64,000 nucleotides of DNA from Incurvaria masculella. Lineage: Eukaryota > Arthropoda > Insecta > Lepidoptera > Incurvariidae. Below the pieces are notes generated by a model. The model was not told where the DNA came from. It saw only the letters and a list, made by a program, of their open reading frames with translations, and searched no databases. Both the position numbers and the translations under genes were made by a program. The stretch lies in contig OX335657.1 of NCBI GenBank assembly GCA_946894095.1, forward strand, positions 5,890,001-5,954,000, read 5' to 3'. Below, piece after piece: positions 1-11,700 of this stretch (its first letter is position 1; every line of letters begins with the position of its first letter).

Positions 1-369
1 GCGCTCAGATATTCAGCGGGTATCCACTTACTTTGCTTTACTTACTTCGCCTATATGAGATTTAACACTTTATTACCCAGCGAAGCGAGGATTTCCTAAC
101 CGACTTTCAAAGCTTTCGGCAAGGGTAAGCGAACAGATTAACTGAAATTTTACATTTTTGGGGCTTCAACCCTAAGAGTTCAGTTTAGTCAGAGGCTGGG
201 TGGAAAACATAATAGAGTTCGTATTTATGTAACCCAAAACAAATAGAAGTGTTTAGATAAAACGAACTTTTTCGACACTTAATATAGAAAATATATTCGT
301 TGGTGGGTTCCAGCACTTGATATATTACAGTTAGTCACAATACATTTCTTCCTGTGCTTGTCGTAAAAG
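1..369. other. Intergenic, nothing recognised
   Basis: AT-rich sequence with no open frame of note and no repeat boundary that I can define. Confidence 0.5.
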
Positions 370-620
370 TCGCCTAAGGGCCTTTTTCACCTACTGCTGA
401 TTAGCTTAATCGCCACACATTAAGGACCTTTCATAGCAGCTTGCAATCAATACCATTACAAGATAATCAGCACGTTAGTAATAAATGCCCTTAAGCCTTA
501 ATGACTTAAGTCTCGATTAAAATAAAAAAAGGTGATTTTATTTGCCTAATACTAGACGCCAAATATCAACCAAATTGGACCAGTGGTTTACAAATTACCA
601 GTGAACTAAGTTTCTATGGG
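370..620 (+). repeat. Dispersed repeat with paralogues at 27430-27600 and 62020-62710
   Basis: About 120 bases from 375 match, in reverse complement, the two sequences that flank the TTAA MITE at 62119-62660. Words such as 'cctactgctgattagctta' and 'catagcagcttgcaatcaa' are shared. Here the site holds one TTAA (420-423), which makes this the unoccupied version of that insertion site. A weaker third copy lies at about 27430-27600, and the 540-620 end resembles 14580-14665. The class of this parent repeat is unknown. Confidence 0.6.
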
Positions 621-1785
621 GAACATATGTACCCTACTTCAGTCAGTCAGCGTGTTTGCGTCCAATGCAGGACATTGCCTCTCCAATTTTTCTCCAGTCC
701 TCTGGGCCCTCAGCGGTACGGAGTCTTCGTGTAATTATTGCAGAACCAATATGATGCCATATTCAACAAGTTTCCCTGTTTCAACAACAAAACAGGCCTC
801 TGCTATTTTGAGCACATATTTGCGTAACCAATTGCGCCCCAACTCCTTCACTTCCTCAACCCAGCAGTCGCAATGCTGCGGCGAATGTTTGTTTGTTTTC
901 ATGTTGTTTAGAACTCGGCTTAGCTTGGGCGGAAAGAGTGTTTGAAAGAAGTGCGGGCCTATTTTTATGTTTGTTGAGACTTTCACTGTTGTTCGCATAA
1001 CATTTGTGTTTTCTTCGTTCACTTTCTTCGTTCCGAGTTGTGTCCACCGCGTGTGAATGTTGCAGACTTTATATCGCGACCCAGAAGATCAAGAACACGT
1101 CGATTTGACCTTCCGAAGTGGAAGGTCAACACAAAGCTATTCACCATTCGTTGGTTTTTTATAATTTTGGTTTGGAACAATAATTTGCAGTTAAACAGTA
1201 TTATGTCTCTATTTCTAACTTCAACTTTTGGCATTCGTCGGTTTGTGTGTTTGTTTGTCTGGCGTTTTTACGTGCAATCGTATATTTCCATGATATAGGC
1301 CATTTACCACTAAGATACATAAGATACAAAAAAAAAACCGATTGCATTTGTTTGGACTTTAACGCGGGCAGAGCTGCGGATATTTACTTTAATATACGTA
1401 ATTGAAAAGATCGAAGTATCTGGCAAACCGGCATTCAGATTGTGAGATTAATAGAATTCCATTGAATTATATTAAGTAACCAGCTTCGATATATTTTGAC
1501 TCTCTTTATTATTATGAACTAGCTTAGGTTCTCGTTCCGTTCGGGTCAATTTCATTCTCGATAATCCCCAATAAAAAAATCACGTATCAAATGGATGCAT
1601 ACATTTTTAAATCCGACTAGTAGTTCCAGAGATGAGGGCGTTAAAAAAACTCTTCTGCTTCATTATGATATATTAGTATGTAAAGACATGAAGCTGCCGT
1701 TATTTTTTTCCTTTCTTCCTCCAACAGTTTATTTTACTTTTGACAGCTCGAGCTTAAAACAATTGACTTTATGCATAAAGAAGCT
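621..1785. other. Intergenic, no gene seen
   Basis: No convincing coding frame. About 640-720 resembles 8618-8702 (both have a 'ctggacat/caggacat...ttttctccagtc...cctcagcgctacgga' pattern), so a short unnamed dispersed repeat is present in each place. The rest looks unique and AT-rich. Confidence 0.45.
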
Positions 1786-1789
1786 TTAA

Positions 1790-2331
1790 GGTGGCCCATC
1801 CCGCTCATCTCCCCATACAAAAGGGGAAAGAAGATCACGCCCATATTTCTTGTCAGAGATCCAAAATTTTGCTCAAGATAGCTTTATTTGATCGAACTAG
1901 ATGTCTGATGACCATTGGCATTGTAAAATTGTGTTTGGTTTCTAAGTTATAAGGTCCGAAAGTTCGCTTTTTTCGCGCGTTTTATGCAATAACTTTGGAG
2001 GTGGATTACGCAATGATAAAGTAAGAACATCTTAAAAAGATTAGTCATCAGGCATAGCCTATTTAATCAAGATTTATAATCTATTTGGTTCTTGTTCGAT
2101 TTTTTACTACAGCGGTCGTGGTTTACTTTTAGCTATAAGTCGTTTTGAAATTAACATTTTCGTAAATCTTACCAAATCATACACTATGCACATTGTCTTT
2201 TTTGTGGACATGTTGCATCTTCCTCATCACGGAGCCTGTCTTATTCTTTGAAAAAGAGAAGGTCCCAGAGCGCAACAGCACGGTTTTGTACCGTGCCCGC
2301 GAATGAGTTAGGGCCGCCGGGTTGGGCCACC
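1790..2331 (+). mobile_element. TTAA MITE family 1, full copy A
   Basis: A 542-bp element flanked by TTAA at 1786-1789 and 2332-2335. The ends are inverted repeats of about 16 bases: GGTGGCCCATCCCG at the left and the complement of GGTGGCCCAACCCGG at the right. No transposase frame is present, so it is non-autonomous. The same 542-bp sequence recurs at 47536, 56216, 62119 and 63249. TTAA duplications are typical of piggyBac-type transposons, but the GG terminus does not match the usual CC start, so the superfamily is left open. Confidence 0.9.
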
Positions 2332-2601
2332 TTAATAGATAACACATCGATACGTCATGTTCGCTCAAACAGCATATTGCAAGTTTTGTTTTTTTTTTGT
2401 CCATGGTCACCTGTCAAAATTATGGAACTTCATAGGCGTGCTTACGTCAAAAGTAAAATTATGATTTTTTTGTATTAAGGAATTCAACAGCGTTATCTGA
2501 CCGTTATCTGACCGTTATCTATGGCCAATAAAATAATTCAATTCATAAATTTGGAATTATGAGCTCGGACGTTAGGCATTGTAGTGGAGTTGTGTGTGTA
2601 T

Positions 2602-2923
2602 AAAAAACCTGCCAAGTGCGAGTCGGACTCGCAAACGAAGGGTTCCGTACCATCAACACCAAAAAATCACCAATCATTGTATGGGGCCCCCCTTTAATTT
2701 TCAATTTTTTTTTTATTTGACCTATTTGTTGTTATAACGGCAAAATAAACACACTCTGTAAAAATTTCAGCTACCTACCTATTACGGTTCATGAGATACA
2801 GCCCTGTGACAGACGGACGGACTGACGGACGGACGGACGGACGGAAGGACGGACGGACGGCCGGACAGCGGAGGCTTAGTAATAGGGTTCCGTTTTCACC
2901 CTTTGGGTACGGAACCCTAAAAA
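2602..2923 (-). repeat. (GTCC)n-containing dispersed repeat, copy 1
   Basis: A reverse-orientation copy of a repeat present five times in the window. It runs from an A-rich edge and 'gtgcgagtcggactcgca' through GGGTTCCGTACC, a body, a (GGAC)n microsatellite at 2812-2870, and the complementary GGTACGGAACCCT near the other edge. The two GGTACGGAACCCT motifs form a subterminal inverted repeat. There is no coding capacity. I associate this repeat with Lepidoptera, but its transposon class cannot be named from the sequence. Confidence 0.85.
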
Positions 2924-2962
2924 GGGGGAGGGTGTTTAAGTCTACATGTGATGTAAAATTGG

Positions 2963-3302
2963 GGTTATGATATTAACCTAATACACTATATTCCCAAAGA
3001 AATTATGGCCGATGCCCAGTACTTTCCCTTCATGAGCACGGCTACACTGAACTGGATGAAAAACACGGAAAAAAATATTGACGCATCAAGCATACTTTCA
3101 TCCAATGCCGGGTGGAGTACCACGTATTAGAAGGAGACCTAAATTTTTACATGGGTTATGAACCATGGTACAGCTCGAATTCGTAACGAAATGCACGTAT
3201 CCAACTTAGAAAGAGAAAGAAATTGGTTCATGACCGGGGCGAGGATTTGAACCCGGATCTCTGGTATCCAAGGCAAGTCCCCGCGCCACTAGGCTACGAG
3301 CC
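2963..3302 (-). mobile_element. tRNA-headed SINE (family S), minus strand
   Basis: On the minus strand it starts with 'ggctcgtagcctagtggcgc' (A box TAGCCTAGTGG), followed by a B box GGTTCAAATCC and then the shared SINE body. The body is diverged and the terminal 'catccatgt' segment is missing, so the 3' end is truncated. It lies 40 bases from the (GTCC)n repeat. Confidence 0.8.
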
Positions 3303-3732
3303 GCTCCATAAGCTTGGTGCTCACGATGGTAGGCGGGTAGGGTGGAGATAATGATAGGCAAATTGTTTCAAAAACTTTAAAGTGCTACCAGCACCGCACC
3401 TACTCGCATCAAGTGTTTACAATGCCTGCAGACGTCAGATGCGGGCGGGATTAATGTTCCCCCGCCCCCCTCCCGCACCTCCCAGCTCTTCCTATTGTCT
3501 TTCCGAATAATAATTAACTTCTACCGGAATTTCCCGCGGAGGAGGAATTCCGCCTGTAAAATATCCACCAAGAAATTTCTAAAATGAGGAAGGAGAGCCT
3601 TGTCTTCGGGCGACGCGAACGTACTTTAATGTGTGTCTAGCTGATTGAGTGTCTTATTGGAAATTAACATTCATTTAAATATCATATCGTACGAGTTGTG
3701 CTGTGGAGATATAGCATAGGCGTCTGCTTAGT
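3303..3732. other. Intergenic, nothing recognised
   Basis: Contains a short C-rich run near 3455-3480 and no open frame or repeat that I can assign. Confidence 0.45.
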
Positions 3733-3872
3733 ATTGTATTGTTTTGTTTATTCATCATCCAGTACACTGCTGCATTTGTCATATTTAACATAAGCCAGTT
3801 CAGCAAAACTAAACACAGCGAAGAATAACTGGCAAGAAACACCTCTATGTCTTTTTTTTCAACGTCCATACT
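3733..3872 (-). mobile_element. 3'-end relic of the CR1/L2-like non-LTR element
   Basis: About 140 bases match the 3' end of the element at 16458-19345. A 'gtattgtattgt' tail is followed by 'ttattcatcatcca', 'gccagttcagcaaaac' and a poly-T with 'caacgtcca'. The short extent and the tail at one end fit a heavily 5'-truncated retrotransposed copy on the minus strand. Confidence 0.75.
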
Positions 3873-5001
3873 ATACGTCCGTAGCAGATTTACAGCTGCT
3901 GCATATGCTAATATACAAAACTGATTAGATGTACGTCAAAATACCGTATCAATTTGAAATCACTGAATGTTTCATTCTAGAGCTTCGTAGAATGAGTTCG
4001 GCCGTTGCTCCTTTTGATGTTTTAAATGTTTTTATTGCTTACAATATTAAAGTTTTCCTATTTAATTAAACATTAATTTCTTTTTTTATTACAATCCTTC
4101 AATTAAGATGGCATATTCACTGGTAGATTTAGATAATCTGTAAGTACTTCTGTACTTCTGTACTACAGAACTTCTGTTTGCTAAGAAGGTTCTGATGGGA
4201 AACGTAGACTTTTTAGCGCTTCTAGAACTGATAACAGCTTTAAATGTGCCTTGTAATTTAAATAGAATGCGGCGACCGCGTCTGTTTGCCGAACCCAGAG
4301 ACCTAGCGCGCTTACATCCTATTTCTATGGCCGAACCTATGACGCGCACTACTGCTCACCTATCTGCCTCGTCCGAAGACTTTTCAACGCAATGCTCTGG
4401 TCAACACCTGAATGCGATGTTCTAGTGATCGAGGGAGGAATGTTTGAGCGAGCCTGCAGGTAATAATTTTGTTCATTTTCTTTACTTTCTTTGTTTTTTA
4501 TAACTACATTGTACGAATTGGTATTTGCTGTAAAGTATTATGTAAATAAATATAAATAAATAAATAATTTGTAGATTTTGAAAAATAATGTCCGCAATTC
4601 ATCATATCGAACTGAGAATAAGAATGAAACGATAAAGTGTGTTTATACCACACGCAGAACATCTCGCTTGAAGCCAGTTCTGAAAGCTGTGACTTTATAT
4701 GCTTCTATATTCCGAGGCGAACTGCAGGGCTCAGCCTTTCTCGAGAATTATTTATAACGTATTTATATGTAAATGTACTAGAAGAAAATACATCCAGTTC
4801 CACGCGGGAAAGCACTAGGCGAGGTGTCCGCACAGGGAAACTCGAGGAGGGGGAAAACTTGCGCTCAGCTCAAAGTAAGCGTAGCCAACGGGTGGAATTG
4901 TCGACAGCATGCGCGATATAGACGCTGTTGGTGAGGTAAAGTTTGAATGAATTCATGTTCTCGTCAATAAAGGTCTGGTTAAGTGGGAAACAGAATTGTA
5001 G
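3873..5001. other. Intergenic, nothing recognised
   Basis: AT-rich. It holds a small local repeat (tacttctg, 4144-4165) and a 'taaataaa' run near 4540-4565. Open frames are short, unrecognisable and not supported by any signal. Confidence 0.45.
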
Positions 5002-5005
5002 TTAA

Positions 5006-5367
5006 GGATGTTCCGACCCATACAATGTTTTTTTTAACACAGAACGCAAAAAGTATTGCACTTTAAGGCACGAATTCGTCAAAAATATTAAATATAGCCA
5101 TAGTAGTTGCAGCGAAAACATATTCACAATTTCAGGTTTAATGGTTTCGTTGTAATTGCCGATTAGAAGTTTTACACCGTTAGATGGCGCTGTTAAATAA
5201 AAATCGTATTTAAATAAATTGTAACAAAACCAATAATCCTGAAATTGTGAAATTGTTTTCGCTGCAAGTAATATGACTATATTAAACTTTTATTATTAAT
5301 TCGTGGCTTAAAGTGCAATACTTTTTGCGTTATGTGTGCAAACAACTTTAAATGGGTCGGAACAGCC
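5006..5367 (+). mobile_element. TTAA MITE family 2, full copy
   Basis: A 362-bp element flanked by TTAA at 5002-5005 and 5368-5371. The termini are GGATGTTCCGACCCA and the complement of GGCTGTTCCGACCCA, a 15-bp inverted repeat with one mismatch. A longer subterminal inverted repeat around 'gcaaaaagtattgcacttta' makes the element largely self-complementary. A rearranged relative starts at 46062. It has no coding capacity. Confidence 0.88.
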
Positions 5368-5530
5368 TTAACACATTTAATCGGTGCAACGTATGTATTG
5401 TGAGACAATATTAGCCGTCTTTGAACTTTGTGTAGCTTTCCTTTTCAGACGCTATGCCAGAATTAAATTTTCATTCGGAAATGCCCTGAAAAACTAAATA
5501 TGTTTCGCATATGCTCTCATTTTACTTTTT

Positions 5531-6160
5531 TATGTAACTGGACATGGATGGCTAATACCGTCATATATTCAGTCAGAATAACCGTCAGATATTAGCCTAA
5601 AAAACCACATGGGAACTAGGTGCCATGCCAGGGCCTTCCTTATATTGCTTAGCCGAGCTACCTAACCTTATATTGCACTGGATGGAAAACACGGACAATT
5701 ATCATTGCCGCTTCGACCATCGTTCATTCAATGCGATGGTACCAACCCAGGCGGGATTAGCCATACCACCTGGTAAGTAAGAAAGGGAACCTAAAGTTTT
5801 ACGTGGATTCCAAAGCACGGCCAGCCTGAACGGTTAAAATTGTCCCATGCAGAACCCTGCCCCGCTCAGCAGGTCTATTCCTGGCATTCAGTAATCGGGA
5901 ATCAGGATTCCTGAGTCTATAAAACCGCTTTCATAGCGATTTTTAAGGCGAGTTTTTCTACGGAAAACCTTGATTGATTTAAAAAACTAGGCTCCGCAAT
6001 ATTTTCGTCAAGAAAATCGCTTTGAAAACCGCTACAAAAGCGGACTAGACTCAGGATTCCTGATTCCTGATTACTGAATGCCAGGAATAGACCTGCTGAG
6101 GTGCTTCACCAAGCTTATCGCTTCCCAAGGTAACGCGCCACTGGGCTACCGAGGCTGACC
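5531..6160 (-). mobile_element. SINE family S, diverged 5S-type head, split by an inverted-repeat element
   Basis: In minus orientation the head reads 'ggtcagcctcggtagccc' (A-box-like TAGCCCAGTGG) followed by a strongly diverged counterpart of the 5S-derived segment seen at 34241-34291. The body (5531-5830) has 'gacatggatggctaatac' at its 3' end. The head and body are separated by the inverted-repeat element at 5865-6100. Assignment of the head to the 5S type rests on alignment to the 34200 copy and is weaker than the assignment of the body. Confidence 0.65.
5865..6100. mobile_element. Fold-back element nested in a SINE
   Basis: A 236-bp insertion with near-perfect inverted arms of about 55 bases. 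It starts CTCAGCAGGTCTATTCCTGG and ends with the complement. The interior has paired 'aaaaccgctttcat'/'gctacaaaagcgg' words. Related elements lie at 38935-39143 and, more diverged, at about 21405-21575. No target duplication is obvious because the palindrome extends into the junction. Confidence 0.8.
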
Positions 6161-7603
6161 GCTACCTTTCGGTTACATTGCATATTTACGTGGTGTAACC
6201 GAAAGATAACTTTACGATTTTCATAGCTGCAGGTTGTGAAACCGGGCGATAGACAGTCTGCTTTACTTAACTTGGTAATATTTTTCTACTTTGCCTTAAA
6301 AGTAGATCACCACTTTACAATCGCATTAGGGAGTTTGTATATTTGCATTTGTGATCCTACTGGCCGGGGTACACCAGTATTTTCCGCCTTTAATGAAGAG
6401 TGAAATAAATGAAAAATGTAGAGAGCCGCTAACGGTAAATTTATGTTTACAATAACGGTGAATTAATAATAAAATGGGTCGGAGCTTAATAAAATTATAC
6501 GATCTGGTGGTGGCGGTGGTGGCCAGGCTTCTCCCTTTGTTGCATTAATTTATTAGTAAGCGGGAATAATGAATGTAGGCTGGAGGCATCGCGAGGTGTC
6601 GACTTAAGTGTTGACACGGTTGGACGTTTGTTGCTGAATATTACACAATAGACCCTTTGAATTGTATCCAAGGCGTATAATATCATACTACAATGGACTG
6701 ACGAAACCCCTTGGGAAGGCAAGCAGAATATAGGGTGTTATTGTGCGGACTTATGGTCCAAACGTTGATAAGGTATTCCTTGCCATATTTGGAGAAAAAA
6801 GGTCGATACATTGGCGAGTGGCTTAAGGTTCCATAGCCATATGGCCTATCCTCATAATTTCCGTCTCTCCGTCCGTCTGCCTGTATGTCCAAGTCACATG
6901 CTATTCAGATGTAGTTTCAGAGGTGTTGTCTAGGAACAGCTATAAAAAGGTAAAAAGGTAGGTTACGAAAAAAATAAAAACTGGGCTGGCATATCATACA
7001 TATGTAGCTAAGGGTTGCAAAAAATCCTACACATGAGCATGTAGAGGATCGTTAGAAAGGTCTTTAAAAATGATATTAAAAATTCAAAGTTCTTTTTTAC
7101 AAAAAGGCCTGTATAATGGACACTGATAATGGAACGCGAATTCAGTTTATTTAAATTAATTAGTTTAAAAAAAACTCTCTAGCAGCTTCGCTTAATCTAT
7201 GCCTTTTAATGGTCGATTGTTCGTACAATATATATCCGATAGTAAAACGCAGCTCTCAAGTACTTGTTTAGTAACTATAAAATCTGGTCAAGCGTGAACA
7301 TGTTCACGTGCCGAGGGTCTCGTCACTAGTGAATATGGACATCGGTCATGCTGGGAATAGCACTACGAGACAGAGTGCGAAAAGAAAAAAATCACCCTCG
7401 CCTAATTTTTTATTGTGGAATTTCATACAGAATAAGCGCTTCAGAAATCTAGCTTTCTCTATAAAAGTAGGACGCTTTGTGTAAAACTAATTATTGGTGC
7501 ACAACTAAATAAGTGTACCCATAGTGGATTTTTTTGAGAATTTTTAAGCAACTGGTACTAGTAGAACAAATAAGGGGCAAATGCGTATGACCGACAGACA
7601 CCA
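6161..7603. other. Intergenic with one dispersed-repeat fragment
   Basis: No gene is seen. About 6735-6850 ('tggtccaaacgttgataagg...ttggagaaaaaaggt') matches 27090-27190 and the hairpin repeat at 44551-44653. The rest is AT-rich with no recognisable content. Confidence 0.5.
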
Positions 7604-7956
7604 GAGCAGCTAGTCCCAGTCGTCACCTAAACTGACGTTTACGGAACTTCGAAGTTCCGTAAAAGCGTCAAACTCCATACAAGTTTTTACTAGATATTCT
7701 GTGGTTTTACTTCTTCAAGTTGTCAAAGTCAAACTCGGACTTCCGATTTGTATGAAAACGCGGAGTCGGCGTAAACGGCAACGTCGACGTATTTACGGCA
7801 ACGTTGAGTAAGCTGTCAAATCAAACTCGGACTAGCAAATGTGAGTTCGCTTAACGCCTACTGCGCGCGCTCTTAAATTTATCCATACGTTTGATAACGC
7901 CAGTCGATCGGTTAGCCGTTTACGCCGATTTAGGTGACAGCTGGGACTACAGGCTC
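7604..7956 (+). mobile_element. Inverted-repeat MITE family 3, copy 1
   Basis: A roughly 350-bp element with imperfect inverted ends: 'gtcccagtcgtcacctaaa' at the left and 'tttaggtgacagctgggac' at the right. It contains 'cgttgccgttta'-type words in both arms. A second copy lies in the opposite orientation at 9805-10140, about 1.85 kb away. It has no coding frame. Confidence 0.75.
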
Positions 7957-8843
7957 AGAGCAAGACCATGAGGGGGACCGCTTTTAGCTTTTTGAGATGA
8001 GATTCTGAAAAAATCTTAAATTTCTTCGTTGAACCTTGAAAAGGGCATTGGTGTATGCCAACTTTACCAATTACTCCCCCAAGTCTCATTACCATGTACG
8101 ATGAAGCTATAAATCTTAATTAATAATCTTCACAGTGATACATTGTGCGGTTGCAAAACGACCCACGAAAGCTTACTTCTTAAATCTCTAAAAGATCACC
8201 TTTGTCCGGTGAGAGGCATCGTCGCTGGTCCGGGCCGTTCTGTACCCTCGTTAATTAAAAACTTTTGGGTCGGAATAACTCGACGGGAACTAATACAATT
8301 TGTTCAGTTGGAAGCGAGCTAACTCACTCACAGGTTCGAAGTTTTGTCTTCTCACCTTTCCGCTTGATCACCTAGGAAAATTATGTTTGTGCCATTGTGG
8401 GCCTTTGGCAGGTCGAGTGTGGTAGCCTTGCCGGTTTTTAATTAACCTTTGACATTTGTTAGCGAAAAAGTGAAATTAGAGAAAATTTTAATTTGGGAAA
8501 AGTAGCTTCTAAACGTATTTTCGTTGTTGACTATTTTAATCGAAGACCGAGATCCTTAAAAGCGTCCAGGGTTCTTCTTCTTGGGGTTTTGGCGGGTTTG
8601 ATATTTTTAATCCCTAAAATGTTAGTCAGTGCGTTTGTCTCCACTGCTGGACATACGCCTTTCCATTTTTTCTCCAGTCAGTTCCTCAGCGCTACGGAAC
8701 CACTGCTTTCCGCTTTCATTAAAAATATAATGACTATTTTTTTTTTTCATATTTCTGTCAATTTTCTTTAAAATTGTCCTATATTTTATTTATTTATTTA
8801 TGTTTCTAATAAACAGAGCTAGAAAATAATATCTGCAAAGATA
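7957..8843. other. Intergenic, no gene seen
   Basis: A 92-residue open frame starts at 8493, but part of it (8618-8702) is a dispersed repeat shared with 640-720, so I do not call it a gene. Confidence 0.45.
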
Positions 8844-9247
8844 GAGCGACTTGTAGTCTAGTGGTGCTGGAATTTGCCTAGCATACCAGAGGCCTGGATT
8901 GAAATCCTCGCCCCAAACATGCACCACTTTCTTTCTCATTCTCAGTTGGTAAAGTGCATTTCGTCCCAAATGCGAGCTGCTCCATGGTTCGGAATCGATG
9001 TAAAACAGTAGGTCCCCTTCCCCTATTAGGTGGTAGGATTAAAGCCCGCCCAGGTTGGTACCAACGCATTGGATGAAAAGACGGCCGCAGCGGCAATGAA
9101 AAATTGTCCGTGTTTTTCATCAAGTTCAATGTAGCCTTGCTCATAAAGGGAAGGTCCTCATTCCTTGGGGAATGTGATGTATTGGGCTAATATCATAACG
9201 GTAGTTGTGTGGTATTAGCCATCCATGTCAGGTTGCAAAAAAAAAAG
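8844..9247 (+). mobile_element. tRNA-headed SINE (family S), near full length
   Basis: The head begins 'gacttgtagtctagtggtgc' (A-box-like TAGTCTAGTGG) with a degenerate B box GGATTGAAATCC. The body follows ('gtaggtccccttcccctat', 'ttggtaccaacgcattgga', 'attagccatccatgtcagg') and the element ends in an A-rich tail at 9237-9246. It is one of the longest plus-strand copies. An internal Pol III promoter would be expected for a master copy, but this head is mutated. Confidence 0.88.
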
Positions 9248-9804
9248 ATAATTCCGAATTCTGAGCTGTAAGGGTTATAAGCAGTCCTCTCTATACTTTG
9301 CTTCGGATACTTGAAGCAAAATAAAGACATTAGTTGCCGACAGTACCGCGAAACTTTTAGCAATCCGACATCTGTTCTGAGCAAAGGCTCTTTTCACCAA
9401 CAGAACAAGTGGGATAACATCTCACTGTGTAAGTCGAGGAATGTTGAAACTACGTTTTTGGCTCACTATGCATAGACAACTTTCGCTGGGAAAGGAAATG
9501 AAATCTAATAAATTAGGTATCGGATTTCCTTATTCTCTGGTCAACATCAAAGTGAGCTGACGCTCAGCTGAAAACACTTTTCGTAAGAGACGTCTGATAC
9601 ACATTAGAAATATATTCATAGAAGCATGTTCTTGATTTCTTATGAAACTACACATGTCTAGAACAGAACTAAAATATCTAGAATAGATACCAAAACAATG
9701 CTTTGAATGGTCCAACATGTATTAAAGATGTGATAAATGACAAATGTATTTAATTCGTTACAGTAGGTATATAACTAATAATACCACCTAAAATCTACAA
9801 TCTC
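9248..9804. other. Intergenic, nothing recognised
   Basis: AT-rich, with no supported gene or repeat. Confidence 0.45.
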
Positions 9805-10140
9805 TCTACTGAGTTCTCACCTAAATTTGTAAAAATGTTTTCAAATGTATGGAGAAATTTAAGAGCGCGCGCAGTGGGCGTTAAGCGAACTAACATTAGC
9901 GAGTCCGAGCTTGATTTGACAATGTTGAGCTTACTCAACATTGCCGTAAATACGTCGACGTTGCCGTTTACGTCCACTCCGCGTTTTTATACAAATCGGA
10001 AGTCCGCGTTTGACTTTGACAGCTTGACGAAGTAAAACCACAGAATATCTAGTAAAAACTTGTATGGAGTTTGACGTTTTTACGGAACTACGATGTTACG
10101 TAAACGCCAATTTAGGTGAGAACTGAGACTACCGGCTCTG
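9805..10140 (-). mobile_element. Inverted-repeat MITE family 3, copy 2
   Basis: This matches 7604-7956 in reverse orientation; compare 'aatctagtaaaaacttgtat' here with its complement there. The ends are 'gagttctcacctaaat' and 'tttaggtgagaactgag'. It abuts a SINE fragment at 10139. A local hairpin 'caatgttgagcttactcaacattg' is present at about 9920-9943. Confidence 0.75.
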
Positions 10141-10220
10141 AATGGAAAACACAGACAATATTTCACTGCGCCGACCATCTTTCATCCAGTGCAATGGTAC
10201 TACCCGGGCAGGCTTAACCT
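10139..10220 (-). mobile_element. SINE family S, short body fragment
   Basis: About 80 bases of SINE body ('atggaaaacacagacaat' through 'tactacccgggcaggctta') directly against the end of the family 3 MITE. The head and 3' end are missing. Confidence 0.7.
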
Positions 10221-11397
10221 GTTAGATCTATTATCTATTTATTAATTTAATATGCATTTATATAAGCATTAAATTAATATTTTTGTGTAGCTACGTTTGT
10301 GTGCGCGTTTCAATGTTAAGGGCGTGATAACACCTGACTGTATTCAGTTCCACAAGGACGTAAGTACAACCATAGTAAGTATAGTTAATCTATGGTACAA
10401 CCATATTTTATTATTTTTTAAAATAACTTTTACTCATTTTGGAATTTAAAAAAGATGAAAAATGCATTGATAGTTTAGCTATATTTAGATCTGTAACTGT
10501 AAATCTGTATTTAAATCTAACGCTCATATTCTGTGATCTTTCTTTGCGATAGTTTTTTAATATTCGTCTTATTTGAGAACACAAAGCATGAGAGACTTAC
10601 AGTTTCATCTTTAAATTATATCTAGACCATCAATCTTTACTAAAACTTTTTTGATTATCTAAATACGTCGTGGTTATTTTTAAATGTAATAAATGTCGTG
10701 TTATTACGTTCTTATCAAACCGAACGTGATCGGTTTTTATCACGCCCTTAATACCTTATAACTAAAGAAATATACCAATAAAAAAATGTTCCTGGAAACC
10801 TGTGATGACAATATAATTATTTATTTTCAAATTCCTGTGGGACCAGACCATTTTACTTGCGAGTTTCACTCTGCAAGAAATCAGTTTTTTATCACTCCTG
10901 CTATTATTTTCTGTAAAAGCCTGTCTCAATAATTGAGTCACTGCGGCGGGTATTACTCAACCAGTAGCTCAGCCAGGATCTGAAATGAAGCGAAAAATTA
11001 CTTTTTCCTTTTTGGAAATTTATCGGAATATCTTCCTATTTAAATATCTCAAGTAACCTTACGGAAATTGATAAGCTTCAATTTATAAGATATGGCAAGG
11101 GGGACGGTTCTCTAAATCAAAAAATTGGTTGGAGTCATTTTATATATACATTTTAAGATAGTTACAATATTTTGCTTATTTGCATCGCTTTTTGAAAGCA
11201 TTTTTATGTCTTCTAAAAAACGGCACTCTTATTTTACTGATTTATGGAAACGTTTCGATGTCTGAAATTAAAGATTTATTTTTTATTCATTTATTTATTA
11301 GGAAAACTAACAGCTTAAAAGTAATACAAAACAGGTTTTAAAAACTAAACATAACGCCAATTAATAGTTTTCAACATAAAATCCGAAATAGTGCAGA
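10221..11397. other. Intergenic, AT-rich
   Basis: No gene or repeat boundary recognised. Confidence 0.45.
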
Positions 11398-11525
11398 GTA
11401 TTTTTAAGGGTGTGTAAGGGTTTGTGTGAGAGAGGGCGAGGGGGGTCTGAGAGGGTGTGTGTGTGTATTTGTGTGTGAGGGTGTATCAGGGAGGGAGAGG
11501 GTGTGTGTGTGTGTGTGTGTGGATG
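11398..11525. repeat. GT/GAGGG-rich simple repeat
   Basis: A plus strand with almost no C: runs of 'gtgtgt', 'gagagagggcgagggggg' and a (GT)9 tract at about 11502-11520. It is a low-complexity purine/GT-rich stretch. Confidence 0.8.
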
Positions 11526-11700
11526 TGTAAAGTTTTGTGTGTTTGAAAGTACGTGACAATATTCTCAAATTAAATCATGAAAGATAAATATTGAGTAATC
11601 GTTTTTAAAATAAGTGAGTACCTACATGATAGCTACCGTGATTGAAAGAAAAAAAAACAAAAAAAAGATTAAAAACAACAACAAAAAAAAATAATGTTCA

